Assembly (NCBI RefSeq): GCF_014645835.1
Contig: NZ_BMMM01000003.1
Coordinates: forward strand, 124,001 to 188,000
Origin: Streptomyces albiflavescens
GTDB lineage: Bacteria > Actinomycetota > Actinomycetes > Streptomycetales > Streptomycetaceae
Direction of reading: 5' to 3'
Length of the DNA stretch: 64,000 bases
Shown: piece by piece, positions 9,138-18,168 of the stretch
Position numbering within the stretch: the first letter of the stretch is position 1
Layout: each line of letters opens with the position of its first letter
Translations under genes and position numbers: made by a program
Notes under the pieces: model-generated
Told to the model about the DNA's origin: nothing
Databases searched by the model: none
What the model saw: only the letters and a program-made list of their open reading frames with translations

Positions 9138-10628
9138 ATGCCGATGGTTGTCGGCGTCGTGGCGGGGGCGGTTGTCCTCGCAGTGATCTTCATCGTTGTG
9201 GTCTTCAAGCTCATGTGGCGCGTCGCGGAGCCCAACGAAGCACTCATCATCTCCGGTTCGAAGCATCGGACCGAAGGCCTTGAAGAAGGCATGGGATTCC
9301 GCATCGTGACGGGGCGCGGCACGCTGGTGCTGCCGGGCGTCCAGGCGGTGCGCAAGATCTCGCTCGACCTCAACGAGACCGAGCTGCACGTGGACTGCGT
9401 GACCACCCAGGGCATTCCGCTGAAGGTGCGGGGCGTGGTCATCTTCAAGGTCGGCGACGACTTCGTGTCGATCGCCAACGCGGGCCGCCGCTTCCTCGAC
9501 CAGCAGAAGATGATGTCGGAGCGGGTGCACAACGTGTTCGCCGGTCATCTGCGGTCCATCGTCGGCGGGTTGACCGTCGAGGACATGATCCGCGACCGGG
9601 AGAAGCTGACCGGCCAGACCCGGGCCGCGTGCGGTACGGAGATGGAGAAGCTCGGTCTGATCGTCGACTCGCTGCAGATCCACGAGATCGAGGACCCGAC
9701 CGGGTACATCAAGAACCTCGCCATGCCGCACGCCGCCGCCGTCCAGCGGGACGCGCGCATCGCACAGGCCGAGGCGAATCGTCTCGCCACCGAGGCCGAG
9801 CAGCAGGCCGCGGCACGGATGTCGGAGGCGACCCGGGACAGCGAGATCCTGCAGGCCGGTTACCAGGCCGAGCGGGACAAGGCGGCCGCCAAGGCCCAGC
9901 AGGCCGGACCGCTCGCCTTCGCGGCCGCCCAGCAGGACGTCGTGGTCCAGGAGACGCGCGTCGCCGAACTCGAGGCGCACCGCCGCGAGCAGCAGCTCCA
10001 GGCAGACGTGCGCAAACCCGCGGACGCCAAGGCGTACGAGATCCGCGCCCGTGCCGAGGCCGAGCGCGACGCGCGTATCTCTGCCGCGCAGGCCAACGCC
10101 AGGGAGACCGAACTCGCGGCCGCGGCCGAGGCGACCCGGGTCACGACAGCCGCCAACGCCGAGGCGGAGGCGACCAAGGCCCGGGGTGCGGCCGCCGCGA
10201 CGGCGACCAAGGCGACGGGTGAGGCCGAGGCCGCCGCGGCCCAGGCCAAGGGTCTCGCGGCAGCGGAGGCGACCCGGGCGCAGGGTCTCGCGGAGGCGGA
10301 GGCCATCAAGGCGCGGGCCGCTGCCCTCGCCGAGAACCAGGAGGCCGTCGTCGCCCAGCAACTCGCCGAGAACTGGCCGGAGATCGTCCAGGCGGGCGCG
10401 AGCGCGTTCGGCAACGTCGAGCACATGGTGCTGCTCAACGGCGCCGACGGCATGTCGGACATGTTCGCCAAGGCGCTCACCATGGGCGGCACGGGCCTGG
10501 GCCTGGCACGCCAGTTGCTCGCGTCGATGAACCAGAACGGGGCGGCGGGCAGCGGCGCGGTGGCCGGGCTCAACGGGTTCGTACCGCCGCGTGCGGAGAA
10601 GGTGCCGGTGGAGGAGGACCAGGGATGA
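9138..10628 (+). CDS. Flotillin-like SPFH protein
   Basis: A membrane scaffold protein of about 496 residues. One N-terminal membrane segment (VVGVVAGAVVLAVIFIVVVF) is followed by an SPFH/band-7 domain (about residues 35-200) and a long Ala/Glu-rich coiled coil (about 200-420) with repeating AEA, ATKA and QGLAEAEA units, then a Gly-rich tail. Flotillins organise membrane microdomains with NfeD partners, and a short NfeD-like gene precedes it. Purines AAAGGGGG at 9127-9134 favour ATG 9138 or 9144 over ATG 9123. A small hairpin GGTGCC-GATAG-GGCACC (9106-9122) lies just upstream of the ribosome binding site. Confidence 0.9.
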   Translation: MPMVVGVVAGAVVLAVIFIVVVFKLMWRVAEPNEALIISGSKHRTEGLEEGMGFRIVTGRGTLVLPGVQAVRKISLDLNETELHVDCVTTQGIPLKVRGVVIFKVGDDFVSIANAGRRFLDQQKMMSERVHNVFAGHLRSIVGGLTVEDMIRDREKLTGQTRAACGTEMEKLGLIVDSLQIHEIEDPTGYIKNLAMPHAAAVQRDARIAQAEANRLATEAEQQAAARMSEATRDSEILQAGYQAERDKAAAKAQQAGPLAFAAAQQDVVVQETRVAELEAHRREQQLQADVRKPADAKAYEIRARAEAERDARISAAQANARETELAAAAEATRVTTAANAEAEATKARGAAAATATKATGEAEAAAAQAKGLAAAEATRAQGLAEAEAIKARAAALAENQEAVVAQQLAENWPEIVQAGASAFGNVEHMVLLNGADGMSDMFAKALTMGGTGLGLARQLLASMNQNGAAGSGAVAGLNGFVPPRAEKVPVEEDQG

Positions 10629-10648
10629 ATGGCTGAGGCGTGAGGCTT

Positions 10649-10680
10649 CGGGCGTACGGGAGTTGATCTCCGTACGCCCG
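10649..10680 (+). terminator. Hairpin terminator after flotillin
   Basis: A perfect 11-bp stem, CGGGCGTACGG (10649-10659) with CCGTACGCCCG (10670-10680), and 10-nt loop, 20 bp after the flotillin stop. No T-tract. Confidence 0.7.
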
Positions 10681-10741
10681 ACGTCACGTCTCTACGGCCC
10701 TGCTCGGCGAGCCGTGGGGCGCAGGCTCTAACGTGGCCCCC

Positions 10742-11188
10742 GTGACTGCCTTTACCGACGAAGACGTGCCCGGCCGCTACGGGCCCACCGCGACCACCGA
10801 GGCCGAGCCCCGCGAGGTGGGCCGGGTTCGGACGGAGTACTCCCCCGCGCATGACGGCGACCCCGACCCCGGTGAGATCGTCTGGACGTGGGTGCCCTTC
10901 GAAGAGAATGACGGGCGGGGCAAGGACCGTCCGGTGCTCGTCGTCGCCCGAGAGGCCGCCGGTACCTTCCTCGCGGTGCAGCTCTCCAGCAAGCGGCACG
11001 ACGGCGACCGGGAGTGGGTGCCGATCGGTTCTGGTCCGTGGGACCGGTCCGGGCGGGACTCGTGGGTGGATGTGGATCGCGTGCTGCGGCTGCATGAGGA
11101 GGGGATGCGGCGGGAGGCGTGTGCGCTGGATCGGATGCGGTTCAATTCGGTCGTGCACCGGTTGCGGGAGCGGTACGGGTGGCGGTGA
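10742..11188 (+). CDS. PemK/MazF-like protein
   Basis: A protein of about 148 residues whose C-terminal 110 residues resemble the PemK/MazF fold: PGEIVWTWVPFEE, GKDRPVLVVAR, a strand with FLAVQLSSK and DSWVDVDRVLRL. In the family these folds are ribosome-independent mRNA endonucleases. The N-terminal 35 residues are polar and unrelated. No antitoxin gene sits beside it: upstream is the flotillin gene and a hairpin terminator. It may be a solitary member, widespread in Streptomyces, whose toxicity is unproven. GTG 10742 or GTG 10733 may be the start; neither has a strong ribosome binding site. Confidence 0.7.
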   Translation: MTAFTDEDVPGRYGPTATTEAEPREVGRVRTEYSPAHDGDPDPGEIVWTWVPFEENDGRGKDRPVLVVAREAAGTFLAVQLSSKRHDGDREWVPIGSGPWDRSGRDSWVDVDRVLRLHEEGMRREACALDRMRFNSVVHRLRERYGWR

Positions 11189-11325
11189 ACTCCGCGTTTC
11201 CGGGGCCGTGAAGACACCGCGGTTCCGTTGCGGCTGGTCGCGCCCACGTGGCCGAGCCGCATATGTCACAGCCCCGCGACCCGGTGGCTGATCGGCAGTT
11301 GGTCGGGGCCGCGTGTCCGTGACAT

Positions 11326-11442
11326 CTACGACTGGAGGAGTACGCGGGCTCTGAGCAGGGTGAACGAGGCGCGGCCGCACATCTGACGCTTGATCGTTTC
11401 AGTTCTGTTGACGTGGCCTTCGACGATGCCGGAGCTGGGGTC
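11326..11442 (-). pseudogene. ISL3-family transposase, C-terminal remnant
   Basis: In a frame different from the glycosidase it overlaps, the minus strand encodes SSGIVEGHVNRTETIKRQM and then CGRASFTLLRARVLL before a stop at 11326. This is the conserved C-terminus of ISL3-family transposases (VEGHVNRIKxxKRQMxGRA). Nothing of the rest of the transposase is present. The remnant abuts and overlaps the 3' end of the GH32-like gene, so an insertion followed by deletion probably altered that end. Confidence 0.75.
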
Positions 11443-12775
11443 CGGGCCAGACGGCCGAGGCGTCGTCACGGTGGGGGTCGGGCAGCCGGATCGGGCGTAC
11501 CGGGATCGTACGGCTGTGTTCTTCGGTGACGGCTGTCCACGGGGCGGGATGCCCGGAGTAGCACAGGGTCGTGAGGGCGAAGACGTTGTCGGCGTAGACC
11601 TCGACGTATTCGCCGACGGTGAGGATACGCAGGGTGGCGGCGGGCTCGGCCAGGACGGTCTCGCCGATGCGGGTGCCACCGGGGCCGGTGATCCAGAGGT
11701 TCTTGCCGTCGCAGGCCACGGCAAGGACGGATCGGCCGCTGCCGAGGGTGTCGGTGCGCAGGGTGATGTCGACGGGCCCGGTGATGTCGATGTCGCCGAC
11801 GGCGTGCAGGGCGGGCTGATCGGTCTCCTCGCCGAGCCAGGCGTCCAAACCGGGCCACCATTCGAGGCGGGGCGCTGAACCCTCCTGTACGACAAGGGAC
11901 TTGGGCTGGGCGAGCATGCCCCGGCAGCGGTCACCGGTGTCGGTGAGGCCGACCTGGCGGGGGGTGGTGTGCAGGACGACTCGGGAACCGTCGGGCGCGG
12001 CCAGGACGCGAGGGGCGTAGGAGCCGGTCGGTCCGAGAGGGCCGCGCCGGGTCCAGGGGCCCCGCAGACTCGGGGCGGTCCACGTCTCGAAGCCACGGGT
12101 CGCGCCGATGGAGCCGAGCAGCAGCCAGCTTCCGTCGTCGAGGCGTTCCAGGACCGGGCACTCCAACTCGTCGACGTCGCCGGGTGAGATGAGCGGCGGG
12201 TGGACGGTCCAGTGCTCCAGGTCGTCGGAGGTGGCCCAGGCGACGCAGCCGCTGACCTCGACCGGGAGGGAGGCGTCGCTCGCGCAGACGACCATCACCC
12301 AGCCGTCCGTCTCGTCGTCGCGTACGACGAAGGGATCGCGCCAGGCCATCTGCTCCCCGGTGCGGTACCAGCGCGGGTCCGCCTCGACCACCGGCGCGGT
12401 GCCGTGGCGGCGCCAGCCGGTGCCGTCGGTGCGGTCGGAGTACGCGAGGCCGACGGACTGGAGCGGCCGGCCGCCCGGCGTCAGCCCGCTCACCCCGGTG
12501 TAGAACATCGCCATGCCGTCGCCGTGCCGGACGGGGTGCATGGTCCACACCGCCTGCTGGTCGAAGCTGCCGGGCAGGCCGACCCCGAAGGCGGTGCCCT
12601 GCGGCTGCCAGCCGACCAGGTCGGTGGAGGTGGCCCGGCCATAGGAGGTCTCCATCCGCAGATGGTCGAACTCGGCCGTCCAGGGCCCCTGCAGGTGCAG
12701 CACCACGTAGGTGCCGTCCTCGTCCCGCAGCAGGGCGAAGTCGTTCACGCAGAGGCCGGGCGGGGCGTATCGCAT
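11399..12775 (-). CDS. GH32-like glycoside hydrolase
   Basis: A cytosolic beta-fructofuranosidase-like protein of about 458 residues. The five-blade propeller shows WRDPFVV (the RDP motif) and DELECPVL (the EC motif with the acid/base Glu) characteristic of GH32, and a C-terminal beta-sandwich ending in EVYADNVFALTTL. The usual N-terminal WMNDPNG sucrose box is replaced by CVNDFALL, which keeps the nucleophile Asp but loses most of the box. The start MRYAPPG at 12775 follows AGGAAC; the open frame to 12856 runs through the promoter. The last about 15 codons overlap an ISL3 remnant and are probably not native. It is divergent from a LacI gene and near a sugar ABC importer. Substrate unproven; no signal peptide, so it acts on imported sugar. 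Confidence 0.78.
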   Translation of the reverse strand: MRYAPPGLCVNDFALLRDEDGTYVVLHLQGPWTAEFDHLRMETSYGRATSTDLVGWQPQGTAFGVGLPGSFDQQAVWTMHPVRHGDGMAMFYTGVSGLTPGGRPLQSVGLAYSDRTDGTGWRRHGTAPVVEADPRWYRTGEQMAWRDPFVVRDDETDGWVMVVCASDASLPVEVSGCVAWATSDDLEHWTVHPPLISPGDVDELECPVLERLDDGSWLLLGSIGATRGFETWTAPSLRGPWTRRGPLGPTGSYAPRVLAAPDGSRVVLHTTPRQVGLTDTGDRCRGMLAQPKSLVVQEGSAPRLEWWPGLDAWLGEETDQPALHAVGDIDITGPVDITLRTDTLGSGRSVLAVACDGKNLWITGPGGTRIGETVLAEPAATLRILTVGEYVEVYADNVFALTTLCYSGHPAPWTAVTEEHSRTIPVRPIRLPDPHRDDASAVWPGPQLRHRRRPRQQN

Positions 12776-12857
12776 GCACAGTTCCTGTCGGCTCACAGCG
12801 CCCAAACGCGTGCGCTGACCATCGATCAAAACGGACTCTCTTTGGAATCGGCCCAAG

Positions 12858-12887
12858 TAAATATGAACGCAAACGCTTGCGCAACAA
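12858..12887 (-). promoter_or_regulatory. Promoter with LacI-type operator CGCAANCGNTTGCG
   Basis: CGCAAACGCTTGCG (12868-12881) is a near-perfect 14-bp palindrome with the central CG typical of LacI-family operators. On the minus strand it lies between a possible -35 TTGTTG (12882-12887) and -10 TATTTA (12858-12863) with an 18-bp spacer, upstream of the GH32-like gene. The divergent LacI gene at 12957 is the likely source of the repressor. Confidence 0.65.
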
Positions 12888-12956
12888 GGTGGTCGGGTTT
12901 ACGGTCACGTCACCCACAGATCACACCGACGTGAAATCAACGGGAGGAACTGAGCC

Positions 12957-13976
12957 GTGACGGCCAGCATCAACGACGTCGCCCGCGCCGCCGGCGTCTC
13001 CGCGTCCACCGTGTCCCGCGCGCTGCGCGGCCGACCGGGCGTCTCCGACGAGGTGCGGGACCAGATCGCGGCAGTCGCCGCCCAGCTCGGCTACACCGCC
13101 TCCCGCTCCGCCTCCAGCCTGGCGAGCGGCCGGACCTACACCATCGGCGTCCTGGTCCCGTATGTCGGCCGCTGGTTCTTCGGCACCGTGCTGGACTCCG
13201 CCGAGAAGGTGTTCAGCGCCGCCGGATACGACGTGCTGCTGTACAACCTGGGCTCGCCGGAGACACGCAAGCGTTTCTTCACCAAGCTGCCGGTCCGCAA
13301 GCGAGTGGACGCGGTGCTGACGCTCCTCATCCCTGACGAAGAGGAGTCGGCCGCACTGCGCTCACTGGGGGTGCCGCTGGCCACCACCGTCGGTGGCATC
13401 CGGCCCGGCTTCACCGTCGTCGGCATCGACGACCGGGCCGGCACCGAAAGCGCCGTACGGCATCTGGTCAACCTCGGCCACCGCCGCATCGGAATGATCA
13501 GCGGGGCCAGCGGGCCGCTGCACTGGACCACCCCCATCGAGCGCCGCAACGCCTACCTGGATGTCCTGGCCGACGCCGGGATAGAGCACGACCCGGCCCT
13601 GGAGGCGGACGGCGACTACACCGTCGAGGGCGGCGAGCGGGCCATGACCGAACTGCTGGCCGCCTCCCGCCCGCCGACCGCCGTGTTCGCGCAGTCCGAC
13701 GAGATGGCGATGGGTGCCTTGCGTGCCCTGCGCCGCCACCGACTCAAGGCGCCGGACGACGTGTCCGTCGTCGGCTTCGACGACCACGAACTCGCCGACG
13801 TGGTCGGACTGACCACCGTCGCCCAGCCGGTCGCCGAGCAGGGCGCCGAGGCCGCCCGGCTGCTGCTGCGCCAGCTCGACGAACCCGACGCCGAACCACC
13901 GGGGCATGTGCAGATGCCCATCCGGCTCGTCCTGCGTGAGACCACCGCCCCGCCCCGTCCGCGCGGGCCGCAGTAG
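12957..13976 (+). CDS. LacI-family repressor of the GH32/ABC locus
   Basis: A 339-residue LacI regulator: N-terminal helix-turn-helix SINDVARAAGVSASTVSRAL with hinge AAQLGYTASRSASSLASG, then a sugar-binding core with TVVGIDDRAGTESAV, GHRRIGMISG and the C-terminal SVVGFDDHELADVVGLTTV. The GTG start at 12957 follows GGGAGGA at 12942-12948. It is divergent from the GH32-like gene with a palindromic operator between, and 83 bp upstream of the binding protein of a sugar importer. It probably represses both until the imported sugar binds. Confidence 0.9.
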   Translation: MTASINDVARAAGVSASTVSRALRGRPGVSDEVRDQIAAVAAQLGYTASRSASSLASGRTYTIGVLVPYVGRWFFGTVLDSAEKVFSAAGYDVLLYNLGSPETRKRFFTKLPVRKRVDAVLTLLIPDEEESAALRSLGVPLATTVGGIRPGFTVVGIDDRAGTESAVRHLVNLGHRRIGMISGASGPLHWTTPIERRNAYLDVLADAGIEHDPALEADGDYTVEGGERAMTELLAASRPPTAVFAQSDEMAMGALRALRRHRLKAPDDVSVVGFDDHELADVVGLTTVAQPVAEQGAEAARLLLRQLDEPDAEPPGHVQMPIRLVLRETTAPPRPRGPQ

Positions 13977-14059
13977 ACCCACCCCCCTTGAGGCCCACAC
14001 CCCCACGCCTCGAAACACGCCCGCACCACGAACCCTCGCCACAGCACGGAGGCACACAC

Positions 14060-15403
14060 ATGAGCTCGACCAGCAGAAAGTACCGCCGCACAGCCTGTAC
14101 GGGCCTGGCTCTAGCCCTGCCCCTGGCGGCACTGGCCGCCTGCGGCGGGGGCAGCGGCACCGACGCCTCCGCGGAGGCAGGCAGCGGCAAGGGCACCATC
14201 AGCGTCTGGGCCCACCAGGGCCAGAAGAGCGAGGACGCCGCGCTGCAGGCCGCGGTGAAGTCCTTCAACTCCTCGCAGAGCAAGATCGAGGTCGAGCTGA
14301 AGCTGCTGCCCGGCAACGACTACACCAAGACGATCACCACCACCGACGCGTCCAAACTGCCGGACGTGCTGGAGTTCGACGGCCCGACCATGGCGAACTT
14401 CGTCTACAACAAGAAGCTCGCCCCCATAGACGACTACGTCTCCTCCAAGACGATGGCCAACGCCACCGACGCCGGCAAGACGCAGGGCGAGATCGGCGGC
14501 AAGCACTACGGCCTGGGCATGTACGACTCCGGCCTGGGGATCTACGGCAACAAGAAGCTGCTGGACGCGGCCGGGGTGAAGTACCCGACGAGCGTGGACG
14601 ACGCCTGGACGGCGGACGAGTTCACCGCCGCGCTCAAGGCGCTGAAGGCCAAGGACTCCGACGGCAAGACCCTCGACATCCAGGAGAACAACGGACTCAC
14701 CACCGAGTGGGGCACCTACGGCTTCGCCCCGATCGTCTCGTCGGCCGGCGGCTCGCTGCTCAAGGACGGCAAGGCGGAAGGCGCCCTCGACTCGCCGAAA
14801 GCCGTGTCGGCGCTGAAGACCTTCCAGTCCTGGAAGACGTACGTCGACCCCAACACCGACGGCAACGCCTTCACCAAGGGCCGCGTCGCCCTGAGTTGGG
14901 TCGGCCACTGGATGTACCCCACCTACAGCAAGGCCCTCGGTGACGACCTCGTCGTGCTGCCGCTGCCCGACTTCGGTAACGGTCCCAAGACGGGCCAGGG
15001 CTCGTGGGCATGGGGCATCGGCGCCGACAGCAAGAACGCCAAGGCCGCCGGCGCGTTCATGGACTACCTGCTCAACGACACCAATGTCTCCGCGATGACG
15101 ACGGCCAACGGCGCCCCGCCCGCGACCAAGTCGGCGCTCGCCGCGAGCTCTCTGTACAAGCAGGGCGGCCCGCTCCAGCTCTTCGCCGACCAGCTCGCCA
15201 AGCCCTGCGGCGACAGCGACATCACCAAGTCCTGTGTCGCCGTCACCCGCCCGGTGACCGCCGGATACCCCACCATCACCACGAAGTTCGGTGAGGCCCT
15301 GAACTCGATCTACGGCGGCGCCGACCCGAAGAGCGCCCTGTCCAAGGCCGCTCGCGCCATCGACCAGGACTTCTCCGACAACGCCGGCTACAAGATCCCG
15401 TAG
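14060..15403 (+). CDS. Sugar ABC transporter substrate-binding lipoprotein
   Basis: A 447-residue family 1 extracellular solute-binding protein. The signal peptide carries a lipobox (LAALAACGGG, Cys about residue 28), so it is anchored outside the membrane. The mature part has the family pattern ISVWAHQGQKSEDAALQAAV, LPDVLEFDGPTMANFV and WAWGIGADSKNAKAAGAFM. It binds a sugar or oligosaccharide for two permeases encoded next to it. ATG 14060 follows ACGGAGG at 14046-14052. A strong hairpin follows the gene, usual where the binding protein must be made in excess. The ATPase is not encoded here; many actinobacterial importers of this family share MsiK. Confidence 0.92.
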   Translation: MSSTSRKYRRTACTGLALALPLAALAACGGGSGTDASAEAGSGKGTISVWAHQGQKSEDAALQAAVKSFNSSQSKIEVELKLLPGNDYTKTITTTDASKLPDVLEFDGPTMANFVYNKKLAPIDDYVSSKTMANATDAGKTQGEIGGKHYGLGMYDSGLGIYGNKKLLDAAGVKYPTSVDDAWTADEFTAALKALKAKDSDGKTLDIQENNGLTTEWGTYGFAPIVSSAGGSLLKDGKAEGALDSPKAVSALKTFQSWKTYVDPNTDGNAFTKGRVALSWVGHWMYPTYSKALGDDLVVLPLPDFGNGPKTGQGSWAWGIGADSKNAKAAGAFMDYLLNDTNVSAMTTANGAPPATKSALAASSLYKQGGPLQLFADQLAKPCGDSDITKSCVAVTRPVTAGYPTITTKFGEALNSIYGGADPKSALSKAARAIDQDFSDNAGYKIP

Positions 15404-15413
15404 GACCATCGGC

Positions 15414-15448
15414 CGGGGGCGGGCCCGTTTGTGCCGCGCCCGCCCCCG
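15414..15448 (+). terminator. Intercistronic hairpin between binding protein and permeases
   Basis: A perfect 11-bp stem CGGGGGCGGGC (15414-15424) with GCCCGCCCCCG (15438-15448) starts 10 bp after the binding-protein stop and ends 19 bp before the permease GTG. It probably attenuates transcription or stabilises the upstream mRNA so that binding protein exceeds permease. Confidence 0.65.
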
Positions 15449-15467
15449 CCGGGAACAGGACCCATCC

Positions 15468-16466
15468 GTGACATCCGTCGAACCGGCGCACGCCGCGCCC
15501 CACGCTCGGGAGAAGTCCCCACCCGTGACCGCCGTCAAGCCCGCGCGTCCGGCGCGCTCCGTGCGCAAGAACCGCGACCGGTTGCACGGACTGCTCATGT
15601 CCACGCCCGCCGTCGCAGGACTCATCGCCTTCGTCGGCATCCCGTTCGGCTATGCCGTCGTCCTCTCCTTCTACAACGTCCGCCTCGGCTCCCCGCTCGC
15701 ACCGTCCTTCTTCGGCCTGGAGCAGTACCGGCGGCTGTTCACCGACCCCGACCTGTCCGGCCCGTTCCTGCGGGCCCTGCTCAACAACCTGACCTTCGCC
15801 GTGGTCGTCGTCCCCGTCCAGACGGCTCTGGCACTCGGGCTGGCGATCCTGCTCAACCGCAAGCTGAAGGCGATCGGTCTGTTCAGGTCCCTCTTCTTCA
15901 TGCCGGTCGTCTTCCCGATGGCGCTGGTCGCCGTGATCTGGCGGCTCATCCTCGCCCGCAGCGACCAGGGCATGCTCAACTCCGCGCTGCACGCGGTGAG
16001 TTTCGGCAACTGGGGCGCCTTCGACTGGCTCGGCGACTCCGCCACCGCGATGGCCTCGATCATCGTGCTGTCCATCTGGCAGGGCGTCGGCTTCCAGATG
16101 GTCATCCTCCTCGCCGGCCTCCAGCAGATCCCGGGCGAGCTCTACGAAGCCGCCGAACTCGACCGGGCCTCCCGTCGGCAGCAGTTCCGCCATGTCACCC
16201 TGCCCGGCATCCGCGGCACTCTCGTCTTCGTCGCCATGCTCACCTCGGTGCTCTCCTTCCGCGTCTTCGACCAGGTCTACGTCCTCATCCGCGGCGGCGG
16301 CCTCAACGAGGACGCCACCCGCACCGTGATGTACCAGGCCGTCACCACCGCCTTCGACCAGAACAACGTCGGCCAGGCATCCGCGATCACCGTCGTCTTC
16401 TTCCTGATCGTCGTCGCCCTGACCCTCATCCAGCGCCGCGTCGTCCGGCCCGACAACGAGGACTGA
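15468..16466 (+). CDS. Sugar ABC transporter permease, MalF/UgpA type
   Basis: A 332-residue inner-membrane permease. After a basic N-terminal tail it has about six membrane segments, starting with LMSTPAVAGLIAFVGIPFGY, and the cytoplasmic EAA loop YEAAELDRASRRQQFRHVTL, which contacts the ATPase. It forms a heterodimer with the next gene product. GTG 15468 with AGGA at 15457-15460 is taken as start; the frame is open to 15429, inside the hairpin. No ATPase gene is adjacent, as expected for importers using the shared MsiK ATPase. Confidence 0.88.
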   Translation: MTSVEPAHAAPHAREKSPPVTAVKPARPARSVRKNRDRLHGLLMSTPAVAGLIAFVGIPFGYAVVLSFYNVRLGSPLAPSFFGLEQYRRLFTDPDLSGPFLRALLNNLTFAVVVVPVQTALALGLAILLNRKLKAIGLFRSLFFMPVVFPMALVAVIWRLILARSDQGMLNSALHAVSFGNWGAFDWLGDSATAMASIIVLSIWQGVGFQMVILLAGLQQIPGELYEAAELDRASRRQQFRHVTLPGIRGTLVFVAMLTSVLSFRVFDQVYVLIRGGGLNEDATRTVMYQAVTTAFDQNNVGQASAITVVFFLIVVALTLIQRRVVRPDNED

Positions 16467-16468
16467 CC

Positions 16469-17323
16469 ATGAGCACCAACACGGGCCTCACCCGCACACC
16501 CCTGCGCCGCTTCCTCGACTACGCCGTCCTCTCCGTCCTGGCGTTCATCTTCGCGCTGCCCGTCCTCTACCTGTTGATCGGCAGCCTCAAGCCGTCCGAC
16601 GACGTACTCAACGGCCTGTCCGGCTTCCTCCCCACCCACCTGTCCTTCGACAACTACACCGCCGTCCTCGACAGCCTCAACTCCGACAGCACCGGCTACT
16701 TCTGGCGCTTCATGGGCATCTCAGTGCTGCTCGCGTTCGTCGTCGTCACCGGCGGCCTGTTCGTCAACTCGATGGCGGCGTACGGGTTGTCACGGCTGAA
16801 GTGGCGTGGCCGGAACGCGGTCTTCACCCTCGTCCTGCTGCTGATGCTGGTCCCGTTCGAGTCGGTGGCCGTTCCGCTGTTCTACATGTTCAACGACCAG
16901 CGCAACACGCTCTACGTCCTGGCGCTCCCGTTCATCGCCAACGCCTTCTCGGTCTACCAGTTCCACACGTTCTTCCGCTCGATCCCGCCGAGCATCGAGG
17001 AAGCCGCCCGCATCGACGGCGCAGGTCCCTGGCGCACCTTCTTCGCGATCGTCGTCCCGATGTCGAAGCCGGCCTTCGCCTCCGTGGCGATCCTGACCTT
17101 CCTCACCCAGTGGGGCTCCTTCCTCTGGCCGGTCCTGATGGTCTCCGACCCCTCGGTACGCCCGCTGCCGCTGGAGATGAGCGTCTTCCAGGCCCAGCTG
17201 CCCCCGGACTGGGGTCAGACCCTCGCCTTCGGCGTCCTGCTCGTCCTGCCCGTACTGATCGTCTTCGCCTTCTTCCAACGCTGGTTCGTCCAAGGTGTCG
17301 CCAGCTCCGCCGTCAAGGGCTGA
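16469..17323 (+). CDS. Sugar ABC transporter permease, MalG/UgpE type
   Basis: A 284-residue permease with six predicted membrane segments, beginning with YAVLSVLAFIFALPVLYLLI, and the EAA loop IEEAARIDGAGPWRTFFAIV. The start ATG is 2 bp after the stop of the first permease, so the two are translationally coupled. The fold partner is the preceding gene. It ends the operon; about 180 bp without a recognisable gene or clear terminator follow before the MDMPI gene on the other strand. Confidence 0.9.
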   Translation: MSTNTGLTRTPLRRFLDYAVLSVLAFIFALPVLYLLIGSLKPSDDVLNGLSGFLPTHLSFDNYTAVLDSLNSDSTGYFWRFMGISVLLAFVVVTGGLFVNSMAAYGLSRLKWRGRNAVFTLVLLLMLVPFESVAVPLFYMFNDQRNTLYVLALPFIANAFSVYQFHTFFRSIPPSIEEAARIDGAGPWRTFFAIVVPMSKPAFASVAILTFLTQWGSFLWPVLMVSDPSVRPLPLEMSVFQAQLPPDWGQTLAFGVLLVLPVLIVFAFFQRWFVQGVASSAVKG

Positions 17324-17502
17324 GGATCCGTTCCGGCGGAAAGGCAGTTGCCACCGTGGGCGGCTGCGCTGTAGCCCGACACCTCGCTGAGCTTCGTAGT
17401 TCAGAGCGCGGTCGCCGTGTGCCCCGGATCTTGGCCTCTTACCGTCTCCTTCTCCGCCCCCCATGCTGTCCCGTTCGGCCGGACGATCATCCGCCGGACC
17501 GA

Positions 17503-18159
17503 TCAGCCGAGGACGAGCGGGAGTTTCGCGGCCACCTCACCCAGTTCGGCCTTCTCCGCCACGGCCGGGGCACGCCGCCCGGTGCCGATCAGTAGCGCGT
17601 CCTTGTCGGAGAACGACGGGGGAAACGCCGCACCGGCGATCTTCTCCAGCAACTCGCGTGACCGGGCGAGCCCCTCGGCCGGCGGTTCCGCCGCGTCCGG
17701 GAGGTACGCGATCAGGTCGAGGTGGTGCAGCGTCCATTCCAGGACGTACGCGCAGAGGTAGTCGCCCGCGGTGAGCACCTCGTCGCGGGTGCCGACCCGG
17801 ACGGCGGGATCCGCGAGTTCGGCGGCGCGGCCGGCGGCCGAACCGACGTCGTCGAGATGGAACTTGAGCAGCCATGGCTCTTCGTACGCGGCGGCCAGAC
17901 GGACAGTCAGCGCGTCGAGCGGGTCGTCGCCGGTCGGGGGCGTTTCGGCGACTTCCCAGTAGGTCACCGCGTCCCGGGTCGGTTCCGATTCGGCGGGGGT
18001 GACGAGGGTGATGAGGACGTCCTGAGCGTCGATGATCAGGTGGCACACCAGGTCCCGCACGAGCCAGCCGGTGCAGCCGGACGGCCGCGCGAAGTCCTCG
18101 TCCGGGAGTTCTGCTACGGCTGCGCGCAACGCTGTCCAAGAACGTGAGAAGAGATCCAC
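17503..18159 (-). CDS. DinB/MDMPI-type mycothiol-dependent protein (maleylpyruvate isomerase N-terminal domain)
   Basis: A 218-residue protein of the DinB-like four-helix family. The metal-binding His pattern is visible in VRDLVCHLIIDAQD and in VLEWTLHHLDLIAYL, which match the MDMPI domain of actinobacterial mycothiol-dependent maleylpyruvate isomerase and its many paralogues. The enzyme-specific function is unknown. The GTG start at 18159 is followed in the upstream direction, after only 10 bp, by an IS630 element, so the native promoter and probably the ribosome binding region have been displaced. Confidence 0.8.
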   Translation of the reverse strand: MDLFSRSWTALRAAVAELPDEDFARPSGCTGWLVRDLVCHLIIDAQDVLITLVTPAESEPTRDAVTYWEVAETPPTGDDPLDALTVRLAAAYEEPWLLKFHLDDVGSAAGRAAELADPAVRVGTRDEVLTAGDYLCAYVLEWTLHHLDLIAYLPDAAEPPAEGLARSRELLEKIAGAAFPPSFSDKDALLIGTGRRAPAVAEKAELGEVAAKLPLVLG

Positions 18160-18168
18160 GGCCGCAAG

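Noticed and set aside
17324..17502. Possible gene between the second permease and the MDMPI gene
   Set aside because: About 180 bp with no frame carrying a start, ribosome binding site or recognisable motif.
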